A stretch of DNA of 33,056 nt, from assembly GCF_016429285.1 (NCBI RefSeq), contig NZ_JAELUI010000057.1, positions 1 through 33,056 on the forward strand. Reading direction: 5' to 3'. How positions within the stretch are numbered: position 1 is the first letter of the stretch; each line of letters begins with the position of its first letter. The notes under the pieces were generated by a model. The model had not been told where the DNA came from, did not search any database, and was given only the letters and a program-made list of their open reading frames with translations. The DNA is from Ralstonia sp. ASV6 (lineage in GTDB: Bacteria; Pseudomonadota; Gammaproteobacteria; Burkholderiales; Burkholderiaceae). The position numbers and the translations under genes are program-made. Positions 1 through 6,909 of this stretch are shown piece after piece.

Positions 1-16
1 GGTATCTCAAATAGCG

Positions 17-42
17 CACGGCTTGCCTGGCGGCAAGCCGTG
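17..42. terminator. Stem-loop downstream of the abiE operon
   Basis: A perfect 11-bp inverted repeat (CACGGCTTGCC at 17-27, GGCAAGCCGTG at 32-42) encloses a 4-base loop. It lies about 125 bases beyond the abiEii stop codon, so it could end abiE transcription read leftwards. No clear T tract follows on that strand, so a canonical intrinsic terminator is not proven. It could also be a structural or binding site. Confidence 0.45.
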
Positions 43-166
43 AAGACCTTCATCACGCGCTGCCGCGCAAGGGTGTCTGCGCAGCGCCGCCTTCGCTGCG
101 CCCGACAGCTTGCCAGCCGTCTTGCACAACGGGTGGCCAACGGTATTCGCCGGTACCCTTGCTGCC

Positions 167-1081
167 TCACATCGGGCTGAAGTCACAGTCACTGTCGAGC
201 GAGAGCTTTGCGTTGAGTACAGCCAGGCCTTGTTCTTTTGCGCGATTCAGGAATCGGTTCGCGAGGAGAGGGCTGCCCAGCTGAGTTGCGACATTGCCGT
301 CTACGAACCGGCTCATTTCCTGGTGGAACGCCCGAAGTGTGGAAGGCTCCTCCAGCATCGCCAGCTTCTCCCGCAGCTTCTCCTTGAAGGCCTGCTCGGT
401 CCATCCATAGTCGACGAGCTTCTTGGCAATCAGCCCCATGTCCGGAAGGATCTGCCGGTCCGTCAGCAGTTTGATGTCCCAGATGTCGCGCGCCTTCAGG
501 AACGGCCGCGCGCCAAGCGCGACCAGCTTGTCGGCGAGAATTTCTTTCGGTGACTCTGCCGCAAGCAGGATCTGGCGGAACGGGGCGGGCAAGTGCGGGT
601 AGTTCGCTGTCACCGCGACTAGATCCACATCGTGTGCAGGAACGCTGGCGACTTCGATGTTGATGACCTGGTTCTGCTGCACGCTTGGGTCGGCCTGCGG
701 CACATGCACCTTGGCACTCCAGCGCGCCACTTCGACGCCCCCCGTCGGATCCTTTGCCTTCGGTACTTTGATTTCGACCTTCAGTCCATAGGCTTCGGCG
801 ATCTGCTTCTGCAGCAGCTCAGCGAACGGCGCCATCGCTTCAGGGTTGAAATCCACGCCTCCGGCGAAGTCGAGATCTTCGGAATACCGCGTTCCCTGAT
901 AGCACAGTCGCAATGCCGTGCCGCCTTGGAAGGCCAGTTGCGCGGCGGCGCCGCTCTGCACGAGGCAAAAGAGCAGCTCGTAGTGCAGGATCTCTTTGAT
1001 GACGGTACTCGTGGGCACCCGGTATTCGTTGGCATACCTGCCAGCCAGGGCTACCAAGTCAGTGCGCGTGCGTAGCTGCAT
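167..1081 (-). CDS. abiEii: AbiEii/AbiGii-family nucleotidyltransferase toxin
   Basis: A 304-aa protein of the AbiEii/AbiGii toxin family, members of the DNA polymerase beta-like nucleotidyltransferase superfamily. Known members block cell growth by modifying tRNA or using nucleotides, and they act in phage defence and mobile-element maintenance. The diagnostic N-terminal signature is visible: GGTALRLCYQGTR at about residues 53-65, followed at once by SEDLDF (67-72), which supplies the two metal-binding acidic residues. Length and domain extent match full-length family members. The ATG lies inside the end of abiEi (23-base overlap), the usual antitoxin-toxin order with translational coupling. 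The target nucleic acid cannot be told from the sequence. Confidence 0.9.
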   Translation of the reverse strand: MQLRTRTDLVALAGRYANEYRVPTSTVIKEILHYELLFCLVQSGAAAQLAFQGGTALRLCYQGTRYSEDLDFAGGVDFNPEAMAPFAELLQKQIAEAYGLKVEIKVPKAKDPTGGVEVARWSAKVHVPQADPSVQQNQVINIEVASVPAHDVDLVAVTANYPHLPAPFRQILLAAESPKEILADKLVALGARPFLKARDIWDIKLLTDRQILPDMGLIAKKLVDYGWTEQAFKEKLREKLAMLEEPSTLRAFHQEMSRFVDGNVATQLGSPLLANRFLNRAKEQGLAVLNAKLSLDSDCDFSPM

Positions 1082-1607
1082 TGCTGCTCTCCATGCTTGC
1101 CACCAGGTCCAGGTTGCGACCGACGCGCTTCAGGTCGCGCAGTGCCCGGTCTGGGGTGGCGACGGCCATCTCTCGCTGGCCGTCATAGTTCAGTTCATCC
1201 GCGAACGATTCCGGATTGCGTGCGGTGTGCACGAACTCCAGGGTGCCGTACGGGGTGTTGAAGGTCTGGCTTCGGCCCGTGCTCATCAAGGTCATTCGGG
1301 AAGGGATCTGCGAGATCCAACCGGCCTCCGACAGCGCGGACTCCAGGCTCAGGTAGTTGAAGTCCCAAGGACGAATGAACGGAACCAGCGCACTCAATAC
1401 GTCCGGCGGCAACGACCTGGCCCGAGGGTTGATGTAGAGGCCACGAGCCACACGGGTAATGAGTCCAAGGCGCTGATGGCGCGCGAGGGACTTCAGCAAC
1501 GTCCGAACGTCTTCGTTGAACACCAAGCCTAAGGTCGCACTGGAGAAAGCCCAGATGCCGGCCTTGTCCCAGTGATCAAGTGCTTTGATCAACTCTCGTA
1601 CTTGCAT
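1059..1607 (-). CDS. abiEi: AbiEi-type antitoxin and autorepressor
   Basis: A 182-aa partner of the downstream AbiEii toxin. AbiEi antitoxins carry an N-terminal winged-helix domain that represses their own promoter and a C-terminal domain needed for neutralisation. Here the N-terminal third (RELIKALDHWDKAGIW ... LKSLARHQRLGLITRVARGLYINP) has the helix-rich, GLY-containing look of that wing domain. Most of the remainder (SALSEAGW, TPDRALRDLKR) is typical of the family. I chose the ATG at 1607. A GTG eight codons upstream (1631) would start inside the palindrome at 1614-1628, which looks like the operator. The family is described as a non-interacting (type IV) toxin-antitoxin system. Confidence 0.85.
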   Translation of the reverse strand: MQVRELIKALDHWDKAGIWAFSSATLGLVFNEDVRTLLKSLARHQRLGLITRVARGLYINPRARSLPPDVLSALVPFIRPWDFNYLSLESALSEAGWISQIPSRMTLMSTGRSQTFNTPYGTLEFVHTARNPESFADELNYDGQREMAVATPDRALRDLKRVGRNLDLVASMESSNAATHAH

Positions 1608-1612
1608 GTTAA

Positions 1613-1687
1613 CTCTACAGAAAGTAGACACATACGGGCATCATACGTAAAGAACAGCCGCAGGGCAACGGCTTATCTCTACAGAAA
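1613..1687. promoter_or_regulatory. Candidate AbiEi operator: palindrome plus direct repeat
   Basis: The 11-mer CTCTACAGAAA occurs at 1613-1623 and again at 1677-1687. The first copy is part of a palindrome, TCTAC-AGAAA-GTAGA (1614-1628), just upstream of the abiEi ATG. AbiEi proteins are known to bind repeats at their own promoter, so these are plausible autoregulatory sites with the promoter between them. Assignment rests on position and symmetry only. Confidence 0.5.
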
Positions 1688-2095
1688 CTCGAAATATTGA
1701 GGCGGTTACTGTCGAGTATTGGCGGATATCTTTCAACCCCATAGAACCTCGCGGCGCTGCCGCGCAAAATGGGGCAGGGGCAGCGCCGCGGGAGCGGCGC
1801 CCGCCAGCCTGCCGGCGTGGCTTGCCCTGGTTGTCATGCGTGGCACGTCACCGCTGGCCGTGGCGTTGACCTGCGTCACTCGGCCAGGGCCATGAACGTC
1901 CGCGTCCGGCACCGGGTACTTCCGATTCAGGCGCGCTGCGCCATCCAGCTCCGTGGGGATGCCTTGGCCGCTGCGCGGGGCGTGCATTGCACCAGGCAGG
2001 GCGCCTCACGGGTACCTGTGACCCCAAGGGTTGGGGTGCACGGCACCTGTCAAAGGCTTTCCCGATACCGGTTGCCGGCCGTGCCTCGGTGACTT
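1688..2095. other. GC-rich gene-free stretch with a 12-bp-arm hairpin
   Basis: No convincing gene is seen in these roughly 400 bases. Short open frames exist on both strands but lack ribosome binding sites and recognisable motifs. The main structure is a perfect inverted repeat with 12-bp arms at 1750-1761 and 1779-1790 around a 17-base loop. It could end transcription of the gene at 2096-2392 or be a remnant repeat. Confidence 0.5.
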
Positions 2096-2392
2096 TCAAG
2101 GCTTGTCCGTGATGCCAATCTGCTTGAGGACCTGGTCCCAGAAGTCATCCGTTTTCTGACCGAGTTTCAGTGCCCAGGAATTGCGCCTGGCCAAGATCTC
2201 GTTGAACCGTTCCTCACGGTGATTCCGTTCAAAGCCCTCAAGCCACTTCACGAGCTCGGCGCGCGAGGCGCGGTCATTGAGTGAGCCCACGGCCATGAGT
2301 GAATCCAGTTCCTGTTGAAGGGCACCGATCGCGCAGTCAATGGCTCCCTTGAGCATGTCGCGATCATTGAATTCCGGGGTGTCAGACATCAT
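2096..2392 (-). CDS. Small uncharacterised acidic/helical protein
   Basis: A 98-aa protein that I do not recognise. It is predicted to be soluble and mostly helical, with many charged residues (EELVKWLEGFERNHREERFNEI-like stretches) and no signal peptide or membrane segment. It starts four bases after the stop codon of the recombinase gene on the same strand and shares its transcription unit. Two adjacent ATGs (2392 and 2389) follow a GAGG ribosome binding site; spacing favours the second. Being co-expressed with an integrase it might be an accessory factor, but nothing in the sequence shows that. Confidence 0.65.
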   Translation of the reverse strand: MMSDTPEFNDRDMLKGAIDCAIGALQQELDSLMAVGSLNDRASRAELVKWLEGFERNHREERFNEILARRNSWALKLGQKTDDFWDQVLKQIGITDKP

Positions 2393-2396
2393 CGCC

Positions 2397-3407
2397 TCAG
2401 GGGTTCATGGGACCAGGAGCTGCCTTCGCCCCACGCTGGGCTACGTGGTCTCGATAGGTTTCCAGATACCGATTCTGCACGGCCGCCACACTGGCCTCGG
2501 TCGGATACACGCGCACGCGGCTACTGGCGTTCCGGCGTTTGCCGTAGTGCTGGAAGCCAGTGTGTGTGCTGCTGTGGCCGAGTAGGGCGGCCGTCAGTAC
2601 TGGGTTCTCAAACGTGCGCTTTGCGTTCGCGCTGAACTGATGGCGAAACGAGTACAGCGTAATGCTGGAGCGCGGGCGCCGCTGGCCAGCGACCGCGAGC
2701 GCGCGGGCGGCCTCCAGCTCGTGCTTGAGCGCGAGCTGCAGCTTGGCTGCCTGCTCATGGACGTCCGTTTCGTCGTGGGCGTCGACGGCACAGGCGTCCA
2801 AGGCTTCGCGCACCGCGCGCAGTTCGTCTTCTGTGAGCTCGTCGACGTACATCTCTCGATACTCGCCGTTGGCTCGTCCGTTGGTGTGCTTGGAGTTCCT
2901 CACCCGAAGCACCAGGCGATGGTTGTCATCGTGACGCGTCAACTCGGAAAACGCCCACTCGTTCGGTCGCAGCCCAGCAGCAAGTGTGGCCTCGCAAACC
3001 GAGAGCAGCTTCGCTGCGTGCTTGTGGCCTCGCTTGATCCGTTCCCTGATCGCGTACTTGATCTCGTTCCAGATGGAATCCGGGACGTCCTTCCTCTTGC
3101 GGGCACTGGTATTGGCGCCGCCGTCACGCAACCCCGCGGACCCGTGAGAGCGCAGCACTTCAATTGCGGTTTCGCTCTGGGGGGAAAAGGTTTCAAGCCA
3201 ATAGATGACCGATGCCTTGTAATGCCGCCACGTTCGCTTGGCAAAGCTGGTGCGCTGAAGAATCAAATGCGCTACCACCTCATCCGGTGCCAGGTCCTTT
3301 TTTCCGAGTTCATTTCCAAACCGACGTCGAAGCCGCTCATAGCACTTCACGTATTCACGCTTTGTGTCTTCGGATTTCGTGGGGGTGAGGCGGGTGAAGG
3401 GTTCCAT
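2397..3407 (-). CDS. Tyrosine site-specific recombinase / integrase
   Basis: A 336-aa tyrosine recombinase that would cut and rejoin DNA through a covalent phosphotyrosine. The catalytic set is largely visible: Arg147 in AAGLRPNEW, a candidate Lys173 in RNSKH, Arg255 in LYSFRH, His278 in LLGHSS and the nucleophile Tyr288 in FQHYGKRR. The first His of the usual HxxR box is Tyr252, a tolerated variation. The N-terminal 90 residues resemble a SAM-like core-binding domain. It points away from the transfer region and sits beside the AbiE module. It may integrate/excise the element or resolve multimers. It is not adjacent to pilV, so an Rci shufflon-invertase role is unlikely. No attachment site was identified. 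Confidence 0.88.
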   Translation of the reverse strand: MEPFTRLTPTKSEDTKREYVKCYERLRRRFGNELGKKDLAPDEVVAHLILQRTSFAKRTWRHYKASVIYWLETFSPQSETAIEVLRSHGSAGLRDGGANTSARKRKDVPDSIWNEIKYAIRERIKRGHKHAAKLLSVCEATLAAGLRPNEWAFSELTRHDDNHRLVLRVRNSKHTNGRANGEYREMYVDELTEDELRAVREALDACAVDAHDETDVHEQAAKLQLALKHELEAARALAVAGQRRPRSSITLYSFRHQFSANAKRTFENPVLTAALLGHSSTHTGFQHYGKRRNASSRVRVYPTEASVAAVQNRYLETYRDHVAQRGAKAAPGPMNP

Positions 3408-4044
3408 GAGTAGTGCGAGGCGCCAGGCAATGCATGAACGTCGCCGTGCAGGTCCTTTGCGGAACCTGAAAGCGGTTTTCCGACTTCATAGCGTGGTGAT
3501 TGATGCCATGTCAAGCCAGTTGTGAACATGCACCCCGCATATTGGTATCTCCCCCCGTTACTGACAGTCTGCGGCGCACCGCATAACGCTACGCCTTTGC
3601 CTGTCCGTAACGGGTGTCATAACACTCGGAGAGATACCGTTACAAGGCCCCTCACGTTCACGTTTAAGACGCAAAAGTCGGCATCGGTTAAAGCTCACTG
3701 TGAACCGTTGCTATCACGGCAATGATTTTAGATCACAGCAAATATTCGCAAATATTTGTTGTCGAAAGCCGCTAACCCATTGATTCCATGTAACCCGGTT
3801 TTAAAGAAGCCTACGGGCGCGATGGAGAGGGGACTTAAATCGAGCAGTTCAGGCAAATTTTTGTGGCGACAACAAGTATTTGCGGCAGGCGCCTGAAACA
3901 CGGGCCGGACGTTGCTAGCAGTCGATGCATGTACGACCAGGGTGCGCAGATGTCACAACGGGGTGCGATAGCGATGGAGGCTGCCGAAGAAGGGCGGCGG
4001 CTCGCTTTGGGCCCCCTCTAAAGGAGGGTGCGCGACCGTTGGAA

Positions 4045-4066
4045 TTTGGAACATTTGCGTTCCAAA
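4045..4066. promoter_or_regulatory. Perfect palindrome upstream of dotD
   Basis: TTTGGAAC (4045-4052) and GTTCCAAA (4059-4066) are perfect inverted arms around ATTTGC. They are followed by an A9 run and then the candidate promoter. The location just upstream of a -35 element suits a regulator binding site controlling the long transfer/pilus operon. The T tract is on the wrong side for a rightward terminator. Confidence 0.5.
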
Positions 4067-4073
4067 AAAAAAT

Positions 4074-4102
4074 TTGTTTTCGCATCGTTTGCGGTACATA
4101 AT
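4074..4102 (+). promoter_or_regulatory. Candidate sigma-70 promoter for dotD-C-B-icmT
   Basis: TTGTTT (4074-4079) and CATAAT (4097-4102) are separated by exactly 17 bases, giving a start near 4109 and a leader of about 34 bases before the dotD ATG. Spacing and position are good. The -35 match is moderate. Confidence 0.5.
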
Positions 4103-4142
4103 CACGCGGACTGAACAATCTCAGCTGAGTTATGGGGTACGC

Positions 4143-4643
4143 ATGTTGACGACCGGATGGACAAGGGCTTGCCGTGGGCGCGCTGGAAGGACGGCGTGTC
4201 TGGGGCTCGCTGCAATGGTGTTGGGCGGTTGCGCGGCACCGGTGGCCAAGGTCACCAACGAAGACCAGCGGCGCGAGGCAGTGATGTCGTCTTTGAACGA
4301 TGCGGCAAAAGCGGCTGTGAACGCCCAGCGTGAACTGGCGATGACGTCTGACGCAGCCGTCCAGCGTCAGGCGACCGCGCGCCAGCGGCTGTTGTCCGAT
4401 CGCGTGAGCTATGACTTCTATGGTGACGTCGAGGAAGTGGTCGGCGACATCGCACGCAAATACGGTTACGACTTGCGCGTGGCGGGCAAGCGCCCGCCCG
4501 AGCGGGTGAACGTCAATGTCTTCGTGACCAAGATGCCGGTGACCGAGGTGCTGCGCTACATCGGCACGACCGCGAACTATTTCCTGGATCTGCGCGTGAC
4601 CCCGGGCGTGATCGAGCTCACTTATAAGAGCAAGGCAAGCTGA
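4143..4643 (+). CDS. dotD: DotD/TraH-family outer-membrane lipoprotein
   Basis: A 166-aa lipoprotein equivalent to Legionella DotD (about 163 aa) and R64 TraH. In the Dot/Icm system DotD and DotC insert in the outer membrane and help the large DotH ring protein assemble. Visible features are a signal peptide with lipobox VLGGC (acylated Cys30), a helical linker, and a C-terminal alpha/beta domain (about residues 88-162, from VSYDFYGDVEEVV to GVIELTYK) with the N0/secretin-like pattern known for DotD. The ATG at 4143 follows GGGG and places the signal peptide correctly; an upstream in-frame ATG would bury it. Gene order dotD-dotC-dotB-icmT matches IncI traH-I-J-K, which strengthens the call. 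Confidence 0.85.
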   Translation: MLTTGWTRACRGRAGRTACLGLAAMVLGGCAAPVAKVTNEDQRREAVMSSLNDAAKAAVNAQRELAMTSDAAVQRQATARQRLLSDRVSYDFYGDVEEVVGDIARKYGYDLRVAGKRPPERVNVNVFVTKMPVTEVLRYIGTTANYFLDLRVTPGVIELTYKSKAS

Positions 4644-5455
4644 TGCCGGTAACCGCGGATGCGATATCGCTGGAGGCGCTCCAGCAACTGAGCCAGCCTG
4701 CAATTGAGCAGCGTGCAGTTGCCGGCGCTGGGGGCTCCGACTTCGGCAATTTCCGGCTGAACGCATTGCATGACGCGGCGTTCGGCGTCGGCGCACGCGG
4801 CGGGCTGATCTCGGAGAGCCGTCTCATCAATGACGTGCTGCAGTCAAAGGCACGCGAACTCGACGTCATTTGGGACTTTGCGCCGCTGATGATTCAGGGG
4901 CGGGTCGTTCCCCCGGTGCTGAACCGGGTTGACGACATCTACGCGCAGCGCGGCGACCGCACGATACGGATCGCGAAGACCGATTGGGCATTCCAAGCGC
5001 AGGCACGCCTGACTTCCCGCCCGCCGTCCTGGCGCGAATACCTCCTCCAGGATCCCGGCACTCTCGCGCCGCCCTCGGCAGTGCTGTATCCCGCGAATTC
5101 GGCAGAACGTGAGATTTGGCAGCGCGCCGTTGCCGAAGGTTGGCAGAGCGGCGTCAAGCAAGCCGACGAAACCTACGAGCTCAATCTCAATCGGCTCAAG
5201 CGCGACTACGTCGGCATGAAGAACTACAGGGTGCTGGCCTACAACCAGATGGTCACGATGCCAATCGTGGCGCAGATGGACATGCCGCTCAATACGACGG
5301 GCGACACCATGAGCGTGGACGAGACGCTCTTGCGCATGACGACGCTGCCGGCGTTCAACACGAACATGAAGGACTGGCAGGCGCTTGGTCGCGAAGACGA
5401 GCGCCTTCAGATGAAGTTGGAATCCGCCGGTGAGCCCGGCAAGAAGGAGCATTGA
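4643..5455 (+). CDS. dotC: DotC/TraI-family type IVB secretion protein
   Basis: A 270-aa DotC family protein. In Legionella, DotC is an outer-membrane lipoprotein required to place DotH. Family features visible here are an AAFGVGARGGLISESRLIN-like helix (about 45-63), then LMIQGRVVPPVLN, the WREYLLQDP block, EGWQSGVKQADETYELNLNRLKRDY and the C-terminal TLLRMTTLPAFNT block. The start codon overlaps the dotD stop by one base (TGATG). Oddly, no signal peptide or lipobox precedes the conserved region, although the Legionella protein has one. A stop at 4625-4627 in this frame limits any extension. It may rely on DotD or on another route for export, or the annotated start may hide a non-canonical one. 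Confidence 0.85.
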   Translation: MPVTADAISLEALQQLSQPAIEQRAVAGAGGSDFGNFRLNALHDAAFGVGARGGLISESRLINDVLQSKARELDVIWDFAPLMIQGRVVPPVLNRVDDIYAQRGDRTIRIAKTDWAFQAQARLTSRPPSWREYLLQDPGTLAPPSAVLYPANSAEREIWQRAVAEGWQSGVKQADETYELNLNRLKRDYVGMKNYRVLAYNQMVTMPIVAQMDMPLNTTGDTMSVDETLLRMTTLPAFNTNMKDWQALGREDERLQMKLESAGEPGKKEH

Positions 5456-6642
5456 TGGCCTGGGCACATCGTGCAGAGCTTGTCCCCAGGAAGACGGGGT
5501 TCCGTGAACCGGCGATGTTCAACGCTCGGCCGCAACTGCGTGAGCTCATGTTGGAGGTTGTAGCGCAGGGTGCGAGCGAAACGATCATCCAGACTGGTGA
5601 GCCGATCCTCATTGAGCTGAATGGACGACTGGAACAGCTGACAGCTCGGCGCCTGGAGCAGGCAGAGGTGGAGAGCTTGGTCAATTGGGCGTCGGACAAC
5701 GACAAGGCCAGCGCGGAACTGATTCAGCGCCGCGAGATCAAGGCCAGCTATGTCGTCAAGGACCCGGTTGAGACGGACATCCGCGGCGAGAAGAAAGCCA
5801 CCCGATTCCGGGTGGCCGCAGGCCGAGGCGAGGTACGCGGCACGATGGGGATCCAGATCGTGATGCGCCGGATCAACTCCGAGCCGGCGCACTTGAAGGA
5901 TGCGTCCCTGCCACGGGAAGTGGTGGAAGCGCTCACCCCCAAGGACGGGATCATCTGGGTCACGGGCCCGACGGGCTCCGGTAAGACGACGTTCTTCTCT
6001 TCGATCATTCGCCACGTCCTGGAGGATGTGACGCCGATCCGCGGAAACATCGTTCTGTTGGAAGAGCCGATCGAGCAGGTCTACGACGGAATCCTGTGCG
6101 ACCACAGCATCGTTTTCCAGATCGAAGTGGGTCGCGACGTCGATACATGGGAAGCCGGCATCGAGCAACTGATGCGGCGCCTGCCCAAGATGATCATCGT
6201 GGGTGAAACCCGCAGCCGCGCGACCGCTGAAGCGGTGCTGCAAGCGGCAAACACCGGTCACCCCGTGGGCACGACGTTGCATGCCAACGATGTGCCGTCG
6301 ATTTTCAGTCGCCTCATGTCGTTCTTCAGCGACGAAACCAAAGAGGCGATGCTCTACGACGCGATCAACACGGCGCGCTTGATGTTCAACCAGGTGCGCG
6401 TGCCGAAGCTTGGCGGCGGGATGACCGTTCTGCGCGAATACCTGATGTTGGATGCCGACCTGCGCCGCGACCTGCTGAGCCGGACGTCGCCGTCCAAAGT
6501 CTCGCTGCATATGCGCGAGGCGCTTGAAGACCTCGGGGTACCGATGTGGCGCGCGGCAAAGCAAGCGTTCGACGCTGGCCAGATCGACGAGGCCACGATG
6601 AAGCACTACTTCAAGCAACGACTGCAGGCATCCCATGGCTGA
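5455..6642 (+). CDS. dotB: DotB/TraJ-family secretion ATPase
   Basis: A 395-aa hexameric traffic ATPase of the PilT/VirB11 superfamily, matching Legionella DotB (about 377 aa) and R64 TraJ. These bind the cytoplasmic side of the type IVB secretion channel and power substrate transfer. Motifs are Walker A GPTGSGKTT (about 171-179), Asp box LLEEPIEQ, Walker B KMIIVGETR (about 245-253) and His box GTTLHAND. I chose the ATG at 5455, which overlaps the dotC stop (TGATG); a TTG one codon earlier is also in frame. The last bases overlap icmT by eight. Synteny with dotD, dotC and icmT separates it from the pilus ATPases further along. Confidence 0.9.
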   Translation: MAWAHRAELVPRKTGFREPAMFNARPQLRELMLEVVAQGASETIIQTGEPILIELNGRLEQLTARRLEQAEVESLVNWASDNDKASAELIQRREIKASYVVKDPVETDIRGEKKATRFRVAAGRGEVRGTMGIQIVMRRINSEPAHLKDASLPREVVEALTPKDGIIWVTGPTGSGKTTFFSSIIRHVLEDVTPIRGNIVLLEEPIEQVYDGILCDHSIVFQIEVGRDVDTWEAGIEQLMRRLPKMIIVGETRSRATAEAVLQAANTGHPVGTTLHANDVPSIFSRLMSFFSDETKEAMLYDAINTARLMFNQVRVPKLGGGMTVLREYLMLDADLRRDLLSRTSPSKVSLHMREALEDLGVPMWRAAKQAFDAGQIDEATMKHYFKQRLQASHG

Positions 6643-6877
6643 CGCGCACTGGCGGTACACCGCCAACACGCCACGGATCGGACCGATCGATGCGCGTGCC
6701 TTTTCCCCATTCCCGATGCTGCTGATGTGGAAATCGGTAATTCCGTTGGCATTTGGATTCTTTTTTATATTTTTTTTTGCTATCATCCAGCGCAAGGGTT
6801 ACGACTTTCCGACCTTTTGTCGTGCCCTGAGAACGAAAATTTCGTCGCCAACTAAAGGCGTCCGGCCTTTGCGCTAA
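6635..6877 (+). CDS. icmT: IcmT/TraK-like small inner-membrane protein
   Basis: An 80-aa protein matching the IcmT (Legionella, about 86 aa) / TraK (R64) pattern: an N-terminal ADAHWRYTANTPRI segment, then IDARAFSPFP, one or two membrane-spanning stretches (about residues 26-52, very Phe-rich), and RKGYDFPTFCRALR at the end. IcmT is an inner-membrane Dot/Icm component linked to pore function. It overlaps the dotB stop by eight bases and is therefore translationally coupled. The Phe run is encoded by a stretch that includes nine consecutive T (6770-6778), a slippage-prone site. The placement right after dotB matches IncI gene order. Confidence 0.82.
   Translation: MADAHWRYTANTPRIGPIDARAFSPFPMLLMWKSVIPLAFGFFFIFFFAIIQRKGYDFPTFCRALRTKISSPTKGVRPLR
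6833..6845. promoter_or_regulatory. Inverted repeat upstream of parM
   Basis: ACGAAA-A-TTTCGT is a 13-base palindrome with perfect arms, located 65-77 bases before the parM ATG and inside the 3' end of icmT. A second hairpin-like repeat (AAAGGC/GCCTTT at 6854-6870) follows. Partition operons are commonly autoregulated by their adaptor at such sites. Here this is a positional inference. Confidence 0.35.
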
Positions 6878-6909
6878 GAGACGCCACAACCCTTAGGGTG
6901 CATAGCAAA

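Larger units (their letters stand above)
3408..4142. promoter_or_regulatory. Gene-free control region upstream of the transfer operon
   Basis: No convincing gene is seen in these about 735 bases, which are clearly AT-richer than the surroundings. The region holds a 10-bp-spaced direct repeat GCAAATATT (3738-3746, 3748-3756) and repeated ATTTGCG words (3747-3753 reversed, 3878-3884, 4053-4059). It also has the 10-mer TTTGTGGCGA (3860-3869), which recurs at 23113-23122, and inverted GGTATCTC/GAGATACC copies near 3545 and 3630. It separates the leftward recombinase unit from the rightward dot/pil operon. It could hold regulator sites, a centromere or an origin. None of these is demonstrated. Confidence 0.6.

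Noticed and set aside
1733-2099. Overlapping short reading frames on both strands
   Set aside because: They lack ribosome binding sites and recognisable motifs; their length is expected in GC-rich DNA with few stop codons.
2397-3407. Recombinase as the Rci shufflon invertase
   Set aside because: It lies about 15 kb from pilV and there is no shufflon in the window; an integrase or resolvase role fits better.
2640-3413. 257-aa plus-strand frame opposite the recombinase
   Set aside because: It is antisense to a gene with a clear catalytic motif set, and its sequence shows no domain features.
5407-6795. 462-aa minus-strand frame opposite dotB/icmT
   Set aside because: It is a mirror frame of the DotB ATPase; Arg/His/Gln-rich composition is typical of antisense GC-rich frames.
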